A DNA stretch of 64,000 bases from Lepidurus packardi (GCA_023053545.1 JAKZAN010000007.1:2604001-2668000), one strand, 5' to 3'; counted from the first letter of the stretch, positions 35,966 to 58,683 are shown. The notes: a model not told the origin generated them from the sequence alone. Numbers and translations: made by a program.

Positions 35966-37438
35966 TCAATCCTCAGGGTCATCGCCGTCGGCATCTTGTC
36001 CGTTTTCACCTTCCCCACCCTCTTCATCGCCAGATTTAGCTCCGCCCTCTCCGTCGCTCTCGCTCCCGTCGTCATCGCCAGCCACTTCAGCATTCTCCAG
36101 TTCCGCTCTCTCCATTTGTTTCGCCAATTCCGCTTCATCCAATGCAGTAACCACTTTAGGCTAATCCGATAAAGGAAAAGGAAATTAAACAAAATTCAAC
36201 CAGCTTTCCATGGGAACTGTAGCCGAAATTACCGCCATTTGAATATTAAAGACTCCACCAGAAGTTTTGATCGTGGCTTGGATCTTCTCGATGGCCTCTT
36301 CCAAAGCTTTAAGTCCATCCTGTCTTTCTGGAGTCTGAGTCGTCATAACTGCAAAAAAAGACGGAATTATTTATAGTTTTAGCGAAAAATCAGAAGAATT
36401 ATTCCAGATTTAGTTCAGTTAAAAGGGATAAAAATCTTTCATCTCAAGAAAGGGCTACCGTAAAGAGGTGGAGCGATGAGGTTAATTCGAATGGGGATTT
36501 CTTCAGTCGAACAAGCCATTCCAGCCTTTAACGCCGTTTTGACAGCGTCAATGCCTTCGTAGCCATAACACGCCACTTCGACATCGGCACGGATTTTCAC
36601 GGCTTGCTGCGTCAGTTTCCGCCGAATAATGTGAAGGAGTTGTTCCTTGGTGTTCTCTTCCAGTCCACATTCGTCCAAAATTGACGGATCGCTGCAACGA
36701 AGGACAGAATTGCATGAATTAGCCTGATAATTGTCTTTCTTTTTGTCTCTTTTAGGTCAAGAACTGTCTCTAAGGAGCGCAAAGTATGAGCAAAACATCG
36801 CGGAATGTTCAGTCAGTTAGTTTGTTTTACATTGTAAAAGCGATAAAATACATTTATTTAGTTGTTGAACCTTAAAGTGACTTGAATTACGAATTGAGTT
36901 TTTACTTGACGGCTTGTTTGAAGTAGTCGTAAGCTGAGGCTTGCTTTTTAGACTTTTCTTCGAAATGCCAGGCAGTACGCTTGTATAGATCCTCTAATTG
37001 CTCATCCGTTTCGAAGCCTAACAGGCCAGCGACGTGGCGGAGGATGGAATTGACAGCTTTAGCTTTGCTGTACTTTTCTGTGCACTTTTCCACGTCTTCG
37101 GGCGATACTCGACGCTTGGACAGATCGATGTACCTGGAAATTAAGTAACAGTGGTCTAGTTGGACCAGAAGGAAGAGGAATTGGAATAGGAAACTTTACC
37201 CTTTTTCCTTGTCAACTCGAATCACGACAACTGGCTCTGTTTTGCCAACTCGGATGAGTTTGTTGATGGAGCGAATACGACGACGTGACAACTCCGAGAG
37301 CAGGATCATGCCTTCGATATTGTTGTACTCCAAAAGGTAGACGTACGCACCCATTTCAGCAATGGAACGGACATTAACCATAACCACATCATCAATTTCC
37401 GGGTAACGTTGTGAATAAAATCGACAAGTCAACGGCAT
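35966..37438 (-). CDS. EIF2S1: Translation initiation factor eIF2 subunit alpha
   Basis: The alpha subunit of eIF2, which delivers initiator Met-tRNA to the 40S ribosome as eIF2-GTP-tRNA. Five exons join in phase: 37438-37200, 37133-36906, 36691-36459, 36348-36233, 36160-35966, giving 336 residues. The S1 domain occupies about 15-88 and contains the regulatory loop [14 protein letters not shown]; the kinase-target serine is residue 51. The helical domain ([16 protein letters not shown]) and the C-terminal alpha-beta domain ([29 protein letters not shown]) follow, then an acidic tail ending DADGDDPED. All hallmark residues are intact. It shares an upstream region of about 600 bp with Elongin C on the other strand. 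Confidence 0.97.
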
Positions 37439-38034
37439 TTTTAGAAGGAATTTGTATGCCTGAAATGGAAGAAAATGGTTTAATTACACCGCATACACTA
37501 CATCCTAAACGAAGTGTGATAAGCTTTTACAAAAAAGTTAATTAATTCCAGAAGAAAGCTAAAAAATCGACAACATTCTGACGAAATCACACCACACTCG
37601 TTTTAATAATTGAAAGCCTTGAGTTCAGCCTTAATAAAAACAGAATATATATTTGCACCAAAATATACTGTTAACACCCTCTTGAGAAGAAGTATCCTTA
37701 CCTAATTAACGTAACTACTTAAATTCTTTTTCTATAAACACTGGAAGCCAAATCCAGCTGCATGCCGGGGAGAGCGAAAAAGGCGTTGCCAAATGTAATC
37801 CACAATGTTAAATTAAAATTAACTTAAAATAAGATTTATAATTACCCGTAAGAATTTAAATAACTTTATATAATATTGAAGTGTAGTTTATTCGTCTAAA
37901 GAGTATGTATAATAAACTCCGTCAATGCCGAAGGTTGCTGTGACTACAGGCCCCTGTAAATAGTAAACGTTAGGAAACTAGGAAATTTGTTACTTTACAT
38001 TTTAGTTCTCAATTAGATAATCAACACTTTTAAA
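37439..38034. promoter_or_regulatory. Shared upstream region of eIF2alpha and Elongin C
   Basis: The two start codons are 597 bp apart on opposite strands, so promoters and both 5' leaders must lie here, possibly with a leader intron on either side. The sequence is AT-rich. I see no TATA box I would trust and no repeat. Confidence 0.4.
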
Positions 38035-38585
<551 letters not shown>

Positions 38586-39169
38586 ACCGAAAAACGTCAA
38601 TTCTCAGCTGTATTCTCTTACCAGACGCTCTTTTCCAAACCAAGGTGGTCCTACTACCGTATTTACCCCTGAATACAAAAGCAAATTTCACCTTAATATC
38701 TTAATATTGATTCAAATAATAACTTTTTTTTGTGGGGCCCAAAAAAATGTATGGACAAAGGTTGTATTAGCTTTCCAACAGCCTATGTTTGAGACTTGTA
38801 ATGAAATGTCCAGGTATGACATGTGGTAAATACAGTTCTTGGAAAAACTAGTAGGAAAACGAAGTACATCTGGTAGCAGCTCCAATCCACTAAATTCATT
38901 CTCCTTAAAAAAAAAATACGGCACTGAAACTGAAAGATTGTAACTTTCTTAAAAAAAAATATCTAGGAAAGCTTAAAGGGTGAATGTGACTAAAGCAATT
39001 CTTCCACCTCTCGTCTTTATATACAAGTTAACTATTTGCATTATACGACCTTTCAAATGGTTTAAGAGAGTATGAAGTGAACATTCATAAGTTATATGTC
39101 AGGCTGGAAAGCTCTGAAAAAAAAAAAAAAAAAAAAAACAGAAAAAAGGATTTTTTGATTTCTTTGAAT
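38586..39169. other. Convergent 3' region of Elongin C and VPS4
   Basis: AT-rich 3' UTR sequence for both genes. It contains a pure A run of about 20 bases at 39117-39138 and smaller A runs. No gene or element is recognised. Confidence 0.4.
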
Positions 39170-41876
<2,707 letters not shown>

Positions 41877-42712
41877 TTGTTGCAAACACAAATTCACAAT
41901 AACCGGCTACCCTTTTAAAGCATCAAAATTTCCTAACAGAGAATGGTGAATCACGGAAATCTAATCTTCCCTTCAACAACAGTGACGTAAACAGTATGTC
42001 TATACCAGCGCCACTACTGGTTTTAACAAACTACAGTGATTGAGAAAAGCCGATCAGCGAACTTAGAAAGGGCGAACATGCTTCGATGAACTCACTGTCC
42101 GCAAGTGGCATTGGACTCGGACTGGAAAAATCATGTTACGAATCCTCTAATATAATAGAATTAAGAAGCCGTATCAGCCCAAAAATTAAAAAAACAGACT
42201 TGTTTAGCACAAACGGTTGCCACGGAATTGTGAAAAACGTTGCTTATCGGGACGTCGACAGAAGGACTATTCGACAAAAGGACTAGGTGTCCCCGACACA
42301 GGGACTACGGACCCCGACACAAGGACTTTGGGTTCCTTCATCTTTCCAGGGATCATAGCATTTCGAGTTCAAAAAGTCTCTGTTCATTCGTTAAGCGCCA
42401 CCGAGATTAAAAGATGCCTCAGCCGTATTACAAATTACGTCACAAGGACTACGAACCCCAACTTAAAAGACTGTAAACCCCTAACCTAGTCCTAGCTAAC
42501 AGTTTCAATCAGTTGAAATCGCAATAGGTCTGGCTAGTGTGAGCCATCAAATAAAGAATCATTTTAACTCAAAGTGAAGCAGACCAATCCTGTATTTTCC
42601 ACAAACTGCTGCTGCTGTACACTGTCGTTGGAGAAAAGTTATTACAAAGAAGAAATCAAGGCGTGCTCTTTCTCTTACAAATTAAAACCTCAAAGTGATT
42701 TCCGTCTTTTAC
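41877..42712. repeat. VPS4 promoter region and a 21-bp repeat arm
   Basis: The part next to 41877 should hold the VPS4 promoter. From 42230 to 42480 lies a segment related to the foldback insert at 12.4 kb. About four 21-bp units resemble CGACACAAGGACTTTGGG, followed by TTTCGAGTTCAAAAAGTCTC and a CAGCCGTATTA block. Only one arm is recognisable here. Open frames across it are by-products of the repeat. Confidence 0.55.
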
Positions 42713-45839
<3,127 letters not shown>

Positions 45840-46750
45840 TTTTTTTCTAAATCAGGGCAAATCTGAAATGGACAAAAATAACATAAAGCCATCTTTCCTT
45901 GCATGTGTTAAAGAAAAGACTGACCCACGCTGGTAATACCAAGGTTGCTTAATTAAAATCGAAGTCAAAGAAGAAACACAAAATATCGTCTTACCACTGA
46001 AACAAACTAACCATAAAATTTACACAAATTTCAGCGAATTCTGCGAAGTTCCCTTGTTTTGCTCTGTGAAGGGGTGGAGCCAAATTTATAAACAAATCTA
46101 GGCGTCATCTAATATCGAACGATCAAAGTGAACCGGTATCGGAATCAAAGGTTTAAAACTTCAAAGGCGGTAGGGCTTAAAACTAGGACAAAATATGCGT
46201 ATAATACATCAGACCCCGTACTCACGCATACTTGGCAACTTGGCGTACTATCGTGAGTACGCCAAATTACGGCATGGAATAGATAACTATGAAATATGGA
46301 GAAAGAAGGACTAAAACGGAACCAAATATGAACTAAACCAAACAGAAATAACTGTTAAATCGTTAGGGAAGTAGCTAAAGTCGAGGCCACACTAACTAAG
46401 ACGAAGCTGAAATAGCTATCGAAATCAATACTAATAATCCAAAGCCGGAGAAACAAAACCAAAACCGGAATAACTGAATCGAAGTCTATTTTGTTTAAGG
46501 TGTCAAATTCAGAAATTACGAGGGTTTGTATTCCAATTAATAACGTGTTGGGACATTGCAAATTAAGGCGAAAAAAAAGACACTGAAATGCGGTCTATCT
46601 AAATGAGTTACCTGAAAAACAAGATAAGAACCTGTTCGTGTTTGGAAAACGATGGATGAAATACCAGCGTTTATAGATAACAGTATGTTTTCCAGCAATT
46701 CCCCAATAAAAGCGTCACAAATTCTTCTCTCCTTCCTAAAAAAACTGGTC
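45840..46750. other. Intergenic region between SPT16 and Cullin-2
   Basis: Contains the Cullin-2 promoter side and the SPT16 3' UTR. A short hairpin, TTGGCGTACT / AGTACGCCAA, lies at 46240-46265. A-rich repetitive wording such as AAACCAAAACCGGAATAACTG occurs from 46300 to 46480. No gene is recognised. Confidence 0.4.
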
Positions 46751-50764
<4,014 letters not shown>

Positions 50765-51396
50765 TGTTGTGCTGCCTCAATCCTACCTGAAAGAGAGGAG
50801 AAATAAGTGAACTTTTAATGCGTTTATCCAAGCAAGCCCATGGATGAAACCAAGAAAGAAAATGGCGGGAAACTAGAACACAAGATTGTGTCAACAAAGA
50901 ATAAACTTACCCTTGCTTAAAGCAAGTTGAAATATGGTCTACACAACCCGCACAGCAGTTCCTAGTCGCAAGTGAGGAAAAACTTGTCTCCTTTTAAAGT
51001 CGAATTTCGCAAGAAACTACGAGCAGCAAAAATACGTTCACCACGCCAGCCAACGGCAAATGTCCTTTTAACAAAAGAGTAAGATAAGTAAGGAGTGCCA
51101 TTATGTGGTGCGCATTAATAGGTAAGCTACACAAGCGCCCCTTGACTTTGACCAGTGGCAAGCCTAAAGGTACCTCTGCTCCCTAGGGAGAAAACCTATG
51201 GTATTGAATGATTGTATTGAATGTAATTGTATTGAATAATTGTATTGTATCCAATAATTGTATTGAATGCATGTAAACTTCCAGAGACACGAATATGTCG
51301 TCACTGCAATTGCTTAAAGGCGTGTCTAAAGAGGGCAAACTCTTGTTCCAAATGTTCCGAATGTCTAAAACGTTCCAAATTGCTTTGAAGAAACCA
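50765..51396. other. SPT16 promoter region and AT-rich tandem repeat
   Basis: Next to the SPT16 start, AAAATGGCGGGAAAC (about 50859) resembles a YY1/E2F-type promoter word. At 51202-51270 is an imperfect tandem repeat built on TTGTATTGAATGAA-like units. The rest is the 3' flank of the MAM-like gene. Confidence 0.45.
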
Positions 51397-52078
51397 TTAG
51401 TGCGTAATGCCTAGGGGTATTAAACGAATGTCGTCAATAGCTACTAGTTCATCAGGATTGTTGCTGACGTAATTGATCCGAAACTAAAGAATATACAAGA
51501 TAAGGCTATACCGCAACATATAAGTGTTTTTCTTAAGCTAATTACACTAGCCATAGTTTCGATTTGAATATTCAGCGGGATAACCGAAATGTACCAGCCA
51601 ATATTGGAAGGAGCACTTTGCAACAAAATCACAGAATGCTCCACTTCCCCGTACTTACAACGAACCTACGAAAGGAAAATAAAAAGCCTGTAATTCACTT
51701 TAAAATCACTCTAGTTTTAAGAAAACTTACGTCGATACTTGCATCGCCAGATTTGTTCGAAAACAGAAAGTAACTGAAACTAAACGCATCGCCAGGTTGC
51801 AGGAGTACTTCAGGAGACTGAATTCGAACTACTAAACTATTAGTGTTGCAATAACGACGGAAGCCACGAAGGTAGTTGTATCCTTTAGTAGCTTGTGGAA
51901 TTCCCCATATGTCGTTGTAATGTTCAATTACCCAAGTAGCGTCATAAGTCGTCGGAATGTTCCACCAAGCTCCTAAATCGCTCTCAAAATCGTTGTCAAT
52001 AATTGAAGCAGTCGATGTGAGCCACGAATAGGTAGCCAACGTGCAAAGGACTATTAGAAAATATTTAGAAGAAGCCAT
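51397..52078 (-). CDS. Small secreted MAM-like domain protein
   Basis: Three exons, 52078-51731, 51665-51546 and 51483-51397, join in phase for 184 residues. An N-terminal signal peptide (MASSKYFLIVLCTLATYSWL) is followed by a single jelly-roll domain resembling MAM. It shows NDFESDLGAWWN, ATWVIEHYNDIWG, VVRIQSPEVLLQPGDAFSFS, and the terminal NPDELVAIDDIRLIPL, where AIDDI is the classic MAM end motif. Only two cysteines remain in the mature chain, fewer than the usual four. The function is unknown; secreted lone MAM-like domains may bind ligands or cuticle/matrix. A decayed paralogue lies 1.4 kb upstream at about 53440-53720. Confidence 0.8.
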
Positions 52079-52362
52079 GGTGTTGAGATGATCGGAGTAA
52101 GGTTTAAACTGGCGGAAAATTTTGCATTTCACGCAAATTTAAGTGTAACATTTTGTATCTTATAGGTTTATGGCCATCGATAAGAACAGAGAATTCGTAC
52201 AAAATCCGGTTATCAGTTGCTTCCTCAATAAATTACGATTAGAAATGCCATCTTATAATGGAATTGCACAAAGTTTAGCAGCATTCTTTAAGAGAAGAAT
52301 CAAGACTTAAATTTTTTTTTAAATATTACATTTCGTCTTTAGTATTAAAGTAGCTTACATCA

Positions 52363-53423
52363 CAAACACAAATACAAACACAAATTCGATACCTTGGCCT
52401 CATATATAACAACAGATTAACTTGGACTAACCATGTGGCACAAATATCTTCCCAAGCTAATAAAACACTGCAGCGAATAAAAAAGCTTTCACATGATTTC
52501 AAAGCAATCGAAACTAACCAAATAAGAACTTTGACATTAGCTACGGTTTACTCGAAAATGTTATACGGATTCCCGGCATGGTGCAATTATAATGTATCCA
52601 GCTCCTCCCCTTTAAAACTTATTCATCGCCAAGCGTTATTAACAATAACAGGAGCCCTTAAAACATCTCCAACAAGTTTACTTGAAGTTGAAAGTGGTAT
52701 TCTCCCTTTAGATCTCTTGCTAAAACATAGACTACTCAAATATGCACTTTCAAAACCACTACCAACTCCACAAGCAGAATTTCTAGTTAAACACCCAAGA
52801 TATACCCCATGTTCAATCCTAATTGAGAAATATGTATCGTCTCTAAATTTACCATTAATTTCTTCAAAGAAAATCCCTACGGAACTTAAAAAATACTTTC
52901 AGCAAATTTGGACTGCAAAATGGAATGAAAGCGTCTCTCCCCTATACAATTTAGGAGTCACTCCTTCGTATAAACCAATATGTAAACTCAATTCTGACAG
53001 GTCCAATATTTCTACTATGATTAAACTTAGATGTGCACATTTCCCAACCCTATGTTACCTCCACAGAATTAAAAAATAGATAAGCCTATCTGCCCCTGTT
53101 CCGATCACACTAAACAAGATTTACAACATATAATCTGCCACTGTAGATGGCTAAACAAAATACGAGCAGTGCTACTAAGGGAACTTTCCAAATTAAAGAT
53201 ACATTTTAATGCAAACCTTTTCCTTTGCAATCCCAAAGCCTTCCCGTCAATAGTTTCTTTTGTTAACAACGCAACTTACCTCCGTAAAGAATCTAGAGCC
53301 ATTTTATAGTTCGCTATAATTGGCCCAATGTAATAAGTCCTATACCAAAATATGTATGTACTTATAACTTTAAGCCAGCAAAGAGCAAACGCTCACGCTG
53401 GTAGTATAAATAACAAAAAAAAA
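52363..53423 (+). mobile_element. 5'-truncated LINE (non-LTR retrotransposon) with target duplication
   Basis: The 3' part of a reverse-transcriptase ORF, open from about 52435 to 53079 after a start lost by truncation. It contains TLATVYSKMLYGFPAWCNYN and TGALKTSPTSLLEVESGI. Past one stop or frameshift, a Cys/His end follows (CPCSDHTKQDLQHIICHC). The 3' end is a TAAATAAC stretch and an A run. It is flanked by the same 16 bases, AAAGTAGCTTACATCA, at 52347-52362 and 53424-53439. This marks target-primed insertion. The ORF is much better preserved than the copy at 15.2 kb, so the insertion is younger. Confidence 0.88.
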
Positions 53424-53429
53424 AAAGTA

Positions 53430-53725
53430 GCTTACATCAATATTGGCTCCGCCAGTTTGGTTGGATCATAAGAAGTAGTTGATGCTTGAAGCATCGGCGG
53501 GTTTGAGGGTCAGTTTGATGGACTGCGGTTTGCACTTCACCAGAGTAGGCCTATAGCAGTTGATACGGTACCTACGCGAGTAACTGGTAGATTTTATGGG
53601 AAGCATTGATATCACACAATATGTTGAGGTGTTCAATCACCCAAGCTGTGTTTTCATCCATTCCCATTTGCCTTAGTCTGTTTCGAAGACATTACTGCTG
53701 TCTCTATACTGCCACCGTGGTTTCA
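53430..53725 (-). pseudogene. Decayed paralogue of the MAM-like gene (first exon)
   Basis: Minus-strand translation in shifting frames aligns with exon 1 of the gene at 51.4-52.1 kb. NVFETD matches NDFESD; TAWVIEHLNI matches ATWVIEHYND; CKPQSIKLTLKPADASSINY matches VRIQSPEVLLQPGDAFSFSY; SNQTGGANID matches SNKSGDASID. Stops and frameshifts interrupt it. The exon ends with a preserved donor, ATTGATGTAAGC, at the same place as the intact gene. The LINE is inserted just inside that intron. No exon 2 or 3 is visible downstream. Confidence 0.75.
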
Positions 53726-54840
53726 ATTTAAGATCGACTTAATTGGGGCAATCTCCTAGAAAGCTTTACACACGCCACGTTGAATGACAACTGAAGGGAT
53801 TAAATACTTATAGAAAGCTTAGTGTCTTTATGGTGCCAGTTTGGCTGGCCAAAGGTTGTTCATATATAGCTATGCATATGTTTTGCGCGAAATTACTTGG
53901 AAACTTTATTCGGCGACAGAAAGACGATGATTTTTAGTTCGCAATAAAGGCGTCATTCGTTGCCGACAAGCTAAGTGCTTCAACTGTCGAAAGTTTATGT
54001 GTGCTATGTCTATCTATATTAAAAAAATAACAATAATTGTCTCGTTTTTTGTAGAACAAGCCACTCTATGCTTGACTACTCTTTATCAGCAAATACCCCC
54101 AAAGTTAACGAGTTTAGATAACTTCGACAAAATGCAACAGCACGGATAAGTCAAAATATAAAAGCGCTTAAAACATGCGCGAAAACCATAGTAAGAATAC
54201 ACAGACAAGAACCATAAGCAATCACAATCAACACATCAGTAATCAAAAATCAGTAATCAAGTAATCAACAACAGGGAAACAGGCTACTTATTTTGGGGAA
54301 AGGTTACACTTATTAGGTATGCGTTACTCATAATAGGGTATGCCCACTCACTTTGGGCTACAGCTACCTGTTTTGAGTGCTGTGGTTCCCCGTTGTTGAG
54401 AGGGAGAAACCCATCTTTGGGGAGAGGTACCCATCTTGAATAGTAACTACTAATTTTGGCATGTCGTATATACCTGCTTTAGGTACCCTTTTTAACAGTG
54501 CAGTTCAGTAAATCAAACCTTCTTGGAGCTAGGCTTTATTCCTTGCTAAATGTCACCATTTGCACAAATTGGGCGTGAAAGTATTGTGGCAACCCTATTA
54601 GTAATTTGAAAACAGCAAAACCGTTAACAGATATATCAGAAAATTCGTAACAAAGAAATGGTGGAGAAACCGTTATATGAACTTCTACATTACGCGCCTT
54701 TATTTCATCCGGTTCGCTAGTTCAACGTTACCACATGGTTCGCGTTTTCACCCTATTCGCTTTCCAACATGGCTGTTTTTTGTTGTTGTTGATTCTTTTG
54801 TTTTGCTTTGGGTTTTGCGACTAGAAACTTCATTGTCAGT
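53726..54840. other. Intergenic region upstream of CHIC with degenerate repeats
   Basis: AT-rich flank. At about 54220-54270 are several CAGTAATCAA-like repeats. At 54276-54480 is a degenerate tandem series of roughly 20-22 bp. The last about 150 bp before 54841 should hold the CHIC promoter and 5' UTR. No coding sequence is recognised. Confidence 0.4.
54276..54480. repeat. Degenerate tandem repeat, about 21-bp period
   Basis: Successive segments share a T-rich half and a GG-TAC half: GGCTACTTATTTTGGGGAAA, GCCCACTCACTTTGGGCTAC, GCTACCTGTTTTGAGTGC, GAAACCCATCTTTGGGGAGA, GGTACCCATCTTGAATAGT, ACTACTAATTTTGGCATG. About nine units are discernible by eye. Period and copy number are approximate. 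Confidence 0.5.
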
Positions 54841-55618
<778 letters not shown>

Positions 55619-55983
55619 AAATCTACAAAATTCGCCCAAAAGAGCACAAGCAGAAACGAACTTTCAGAAGGAGTTGAGTTTTTACGCTTTCATTTTTATT
55701 TAGCAACTTCATCTCTGTCGCAAATTGTGCGCTTGAAGACAAACAGGAATTTTTGAGGACTGCATTGTTGTACTTCGTGTGATTTCCTCAAGCCATTAAT
55801 TGTATATATATAAGAAACGCCTCCTTTTCTGGGTCCAAAAACCAATGGAAAAGGGGGTCAAATCCCATTAAATGAGCTTCGTGATACAGTCATCTCAATA
55901 TAATGCAAGTTTTAACTACAACTCAAGTACTTGTCTTCCTTCAATTAATTTCAACGTCATCGTAATTCGCTGTTTAAGCTAAT
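55619..55983. other. Convergent 3' region of CHIC and GBA
   Basis: Holds the two 3' UTRs, AT-rich, with no repeat or gene recognised. Confidence 0.4.
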
Positions 55984-58683
55984 TTAGGAGGTTCGGTACC
56001 ATACACTAGTGATCGAACGAGGGTCCAGCGTTGCAGAAACCACGCCACAGCAATCATCATGAATCCTGGCTGTCACAGGAGTACTCGCTCTAGAACGTAA
56101 AATAAACCAAATACAATCCATTGAACGGGCTCAACTTTCCTTGTGATAAGAGAGAAACAAAAAACATCGCGAAACTTTTGTTCGTTCAACTTTTTTAAAC
56201 TCTCTGAAAAAGGAAAGTTTTCTTAACAAAGTTGAACAGCTCAACTTGTTTATCTTCCATTACCGATTTAGTATGACCAAAACGCGGTTGCCTTGGGCAT
56301 CATTAGCCGCCAAAATACTCAAATGAGGATTTGGCGCTTCTCCGTAAACTGTTTCTACGCCTACTCGCTGGGATCCAGGCGCCAAGAATTTGCTAAAATG
56401 ACCCAAGGCGTAATACATGGGTTGGCGATAGAATTCGTCCGATGTCGCGTTCACGATTATCGGAGCATCCACAAAATTATCGGTCCAATTAGGCCCGCCG
56501 TGTTCATCCAACGCTAGATTCCAGTCAACCCACCCAGTCACCCAATGATTCAAATCCTTTCAAAAAGAAAAGAACTCGAATAAACGTTAAGATTCATTTT
56601 TTAACGCTAAATTAGGGAAAACGTAGGGACAATATTTTTAACGAAAAAATTCTTTCTACTTCGATAATGTCCTGAGCGTAGGATTCTGCTCTCTCCCAAG
56701 ATCCTAACATGACTTTCTCTAGTTCCCAAGGCTGACTGCCCTCGCATGCTTCAGTAGCGAGGACAAATAAATCCGGAAATAGTTCATGGGTGCGAGTCAG
56801 AGCAATAGCCGGAGTCTCCAAGTCCACGTACCAGTGTACGCCTATTCCACTGACATATTTAGCGGCCTCCACATCTGCCATAACCTTTAATTCGGTTCAC
56901 GAAAAAAGTGAAGAAAATGTAAGAGAACGAGTGAATTCAATCCATGAAAAAGAACATGCGAAATCAAAAGAAATTATAGAACTTAGAACAAAATTTATAA
57001 TAAAGTCTCACCGTTTCCACCCATTTGGGCAGCATAGTACGTTGATCGTCTAGGATCATAAGCTGTATCTGTTCGTGACTGGAATTGTGTAGAGCTGGTC
57101 CCAAGAACCCGCCCACAAATTTCGCTTGCGTTTCAGCAGTCCAACCCATGCAGTTAAAGCTAAAATCAGGAATATTGCCATCTAAAGGCTCGTTTTGGGC
57201 GGTCACGCCCCAAAAGTTTACTCCTGCTGCTTCATAAGCGTCCAGAAACCTAAATTATCGCTTAAAAATAGAACTTGGAAAGTGTTTTGGGGCTCAACTT
57301 GACAAAATAATTGGCCCAGGTTGGGTAAAAGTTCTCTAATAAGTGTCCTTGTCCAATTAAATCATGATTGGACTTCATCCAAGCGGGAGCTGTCCAAGGA
57401 CTACCAAACATCTTAATCGGGTTGCGACTCATCTTCATAGCTTGTAGAATGTACGGTATCTGCCAAATAAAATGCTGTAGAAAAATACGATAAACTTTAG
57501 TTAGTTTTCACTTTGTAGACCAAATCTTCTTCTGTTAGACTGAAATGCTCCAACGTGACGTCATTCTCCACATCATCGTACGTGTAATTCCGTACGGAGA
57601 AGTCACAGCCGGCCATTGGTACCCGGCCAATACTGTAATCTAAGCCCTCTGGCGCGTAATACGACCTAAAATGTCCAAAATAAATTAAGACATCAAAAGC
57701 CTTTAAACTATATTTTAAAATTTAATGTACAGTAACGAACTAACTGATCATTCTTATGGAGTTTCGAAATTAACCAATCACAGCGCTTATCCCCTGTTTA
57801 GACGAGTTTTTACATTTCTTGCCTACTTCAACGCTCAGGTAGGATTAGCAACAAGTCCCTTCTAAACTCCCTAGTTAATTAAAGGAGTAGGTCAGTCCTC
57901 TTTTGTTTGTCAGGAAAAGGGATTAGCTTCGCTACTAAGGAGCATTTAATTGCTCCTTTAATTAACTGGGGAGTTTAGAAGGGACTTGTTGAGGACCCTG
58001 CCTGTGCGTAGAAGAAGGCAACAAATGTAAAAACTCATCTAAACCGGGATAAGCGCTGTGATTGGTCGATTTTGAAACTCCATAAGAACGATCAATAAGT
58101 CGTTACTGTACTAGAAAAATATAAAAAAGAACGGATTTAAAGTTTTACAAAAACAACATAAAGAATTAGATGAGAAGTTTAACCTGAGTAAGGTTTCCTG
58201 GGTTTTTGTGCTCAAGCTAGCAATATTAATCCCAGCAGCGTCTGTAAAAGCTCCTCCAAAGCCCATTAAAGTTTGGAAAGTTGCTGATCCGTTCACAAAA
58301 ATATCCGCTTCCAGTCCTATAAGCCCCAGGACGTTTGTTAATTTTAATTCTTTAGAGGAGCCCCAAAAAGGAAAACTCACCCGCCAATCCATTCGAATGG
58401 ATTGCTCCAAAGGGTAAATTAGACGCCTGGAACCGGTTCTGGTCCTTGGAAGAGGTTACGACCCAAGCTGATCCCTTTTCAGGCAATAACCAGGGCGGAG
58501 TCAAGTCACAGTAAGTGTTATTGCAAACGCAGACAAAGCTAGACTGTCCATAGTCCTTTCTAACGCATTCTTGAGCACTTCCTATGTAAAATATTGCTCT
58601 AAAATACTGAATAAGGGGACAGTTTAATGAATTAACATGTTTTTACCATAAGCGAAAAGGAGCATCAGCCAAGTGTACCACAT
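55984..58683 (-). CDS. GBA: Lysosomal glucosylceramidase (acid beta-glucosidase, GH30)
   Basis: Hydrolyses glucosylceramide to glucose and ceramide in lysosomes. Nine exons join in phase: 58683-58647, 58581-58381, 58316-58184, 57665-57512, 57459-57299, 57249-57012, 56884-56660, 56556-56264, 56089-55984, giving 515 residues, as in the family. MWYTWLMLLFAYG is the signal peptide. Early cysteines (CVCNNTYCD) match the N-terminal disulfide region. Family blocks include TLMGFGGAFTDAAGINI and GSPWTAPAWMKSN. The acid/base glutamate is E249 in TAQNEP and the nucleophile is E353 in ATEACEG. TDWNLAL is present as VDWNLALDEHGGPNW. The short last exon supplies the C-terminal beta-strand SATLDPRSITSVWY. 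Intron 3 carries a 379-bp foldback MITE. Confidence 0.95.
57730..58108. mobile_element. Foldback MITE in GBA intron 3
   Basis: A 379-bp element flanked by TA. Nearly the whole length is an inverted repeat. The left end CAGTAACGAACTAACTGATC mirrors the right end GATCAATAAGTCGTTACTG. AACCAATCACAGCGCTTATC mirrors GATAAGCGCTGTGATTGGTC. CTTCTAAACTCCCTAGTTAA mirrors TTAACTGGGGAGTTTAGAAG. The centre is about 57900-57950. TA duplication and CAGT start place it in the mariner/Tigger group. The inner core resembles that of Tigger copies A-D. Confidence 0.85.

Noticed and set aside
35644..36192. Minus-strand open frame of 182 codons across the RTN4IP1/eIF2alpha junction
   Set aside because: It overlaps the last RTN4IP1 exon antisense and the eIF2alpha last exon in the wrong frame; its composition is low complexity.
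39117..39138. A run as a sign of a processed pseudogene or LINE insertion
   Set aside because: No retrogene sequence or target duplication is present next to it; it lies in the VPS4 3' flank.
42086..42489. Open frames across the VPS4/Cullin-2 gap
   Set aside because: They run through the 21-bp repeat arm and are a by-product of its 3n period.
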